NCBI GenBank assembly: GCA_003229095.1
Contig: QIHS01000057.1
Location: forward strand, 1-6,433
Direction: 5' to 3'
Source of the DNA: Woeseia sp.
GTDB taxonomy: Bacteria > Pseudomonadota > Gammaproteobacteria > Steroidobacterales > Woeseiaceae
DNA length: 6,433 nucleotides
Positions 6,142 to 6,433 of the stretch are shown here, piece by piece. The stretch's first letter is position 1, and every line of letters starts with the position of its first letter. The notes beneath the pieces were generated by a model. The model did not search any database and was not told where the DNA came from. It saw only the letters and a list, made by a program, of their open reading frames with translations. Position numbers and translations under genes: made by a program.

Positions 6142-6241
6142 GGACACCTGTGGTGAGGTTCCATCTCTGCGACTGTGGCCCGCAGGGATGCGGGCCGCAA
6201 GCCTACATGGACGTACTTGCGGCGCCTCACCACAGGTGTCC
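6142..6241. repeat. 100-bp element with 17-bp perfect terminal inverted repeats and nested hairpins
   Basis: The left end GGACACCTGTGGTGAGG (6142-6158) is the exact reverse complement of the right end (6225-6241). Inside are two further perfect stems. One is GGCCCGC/GCGGGCC (6177-6183 with 6190-6196, loop AGGGAT). The other is GCCGCAAG/CTTGCGGC (6194-6201 with 6216-6223) with a nested TAC/GTA. The two inner stems share three bases (6194-6196), so they compete. The element lies between convergent suhB and secF, a typical place for REP- or MITE-like repeats, where it could also stop transcription from both sides. Its loops, which read CATCCCTG and ACGTCCATGTAGGC on the minus strand, resemble a dispersed repeat I recall from marine gammaproteobacteria, but I cannot verify this. 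No protein is encoded. Confidence 0.85.
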
Positions 6242-6326
6242 GAAACGCGCGCCATATCAAAACCGAAAAGAACCCGAAACGAGCACAACTGCCGCCCTCA
6301 AGATATTCCACATTAGCCCAACGAAA

Positions 6327-6433
6327 TCAGGGCAAATCGTCAATCAGTTCCTGATCGATTTCCGGCGGCAGCAGATCCTGCGCATTGACATGCATCATCA
6401 GCGCTGTGGCACTCGCGGTATATATCGACGAAT
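6327..6433 (-). CDS. secF: SecF protein-export membrane protein, C-terminal fragment
   Basis: SecF works with SecD in the inner membrane to drive late steps of Sec-dependent export using the proton gradient. Only the last 34 codons are in the window; the gene continues past its right edge. The visible end starts SSIYTASATALMM, matching the GT.SSIYVAS-type end of the last SecF transmembrane segment. It is followed by a short acidic cytoplasmic tail (DLLPPEIDQELIDDLP) and TGA at 6329-6327. The position is also right: secF lies next to suhB in P. aeruginosa as I recall it. It is convergent with suhB, and no clear terminator follows apart from the inverted-repeat element. Confidence 0.8.
   Translation of the reverse strand, partial: SSIYTASATALMMHVNAQDLLPPEIDQELIDDLP

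Noticed and set aside
6063..6311. 82-codon minus-strand open frame downstream of secF
   Set aside because: It runs through the inverted-repeat element and has no recognisable motif.

Overview
This window most likely comes from a gammaproteobacterium of moderate GC content. The gene order secF - suhB <> trmJ - isc genes - ndk - rlmN - pilF is, from memory, the same backbone as in Pseudomonas aeruginosa. It also resembles the enterobacterial suhB/trmJ/isc and ndk/rlmN/pilF neighbourhoods. Individual proteins match E. coli or Pseudomonas family members in length and motifs. I cannot name the genus.

Layout, left to right. Nearly everything up to 5173 is on the minus strand. From 8 to 782 is pilF/pilW, the type IV pilus pilotin lipoprotein, broken by a frameshift. 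Next come rlmN (23S rRNA/tRNA m2A methyltransferase) and ndk (nucleoside diphosphate kinase). A 165-bp gap (2376-2540) holds a rho-independent terminator and a second hairpin. Beyond it lies a compact minus-strand operon, read trmJ > iscS-like cysteine desulfurase > IscU-like protein > iscA, with 4-bp ATGA overlaps at the first two junctions. A short divergent promoter region (5174-5258) separates trmJ from suhB, which runs on the plus strand and is also frameshifted. A 260-bp convergent gap (6067-6326) carries a 100-bp inverted-repeat element. The window ends in the last 34 codons of secF on the minus strand.

Three things stand out. First, the isc locus is stripped down. No iscR or cysE lies between trmJ and iscS, and no hscB, hscA, fdx or iscX lies between iscA and ndk. 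The IscU-like protein has lost two of the three cluster-ligand cysteines of IscU, and the IscS-like protein lacks the usual C-terminal tail. IscA keeps all three of its cysteines. Together these suggest an isc remnant repurposed for something other than classical IscU-scaffolded assembly, with main Fe-S assembly perhaps done by SUF elsewhere.

Second, pilF and suhB are each put out of frame by a 4-bp tandem duplication at the exact breakpoint. Removing one copy restores full-length proteins of 256 and 267 residues. Two such lesions in 6.4 kb imply either recent gene decay, a particular mutational process, or an assembly problem.

Third, the 100-bp element between suhB and secF has perfect 17-bp terminal inverted repeats and two nested hairpins. 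It looks like a small dispersed, MITE- or REP-like repeat.
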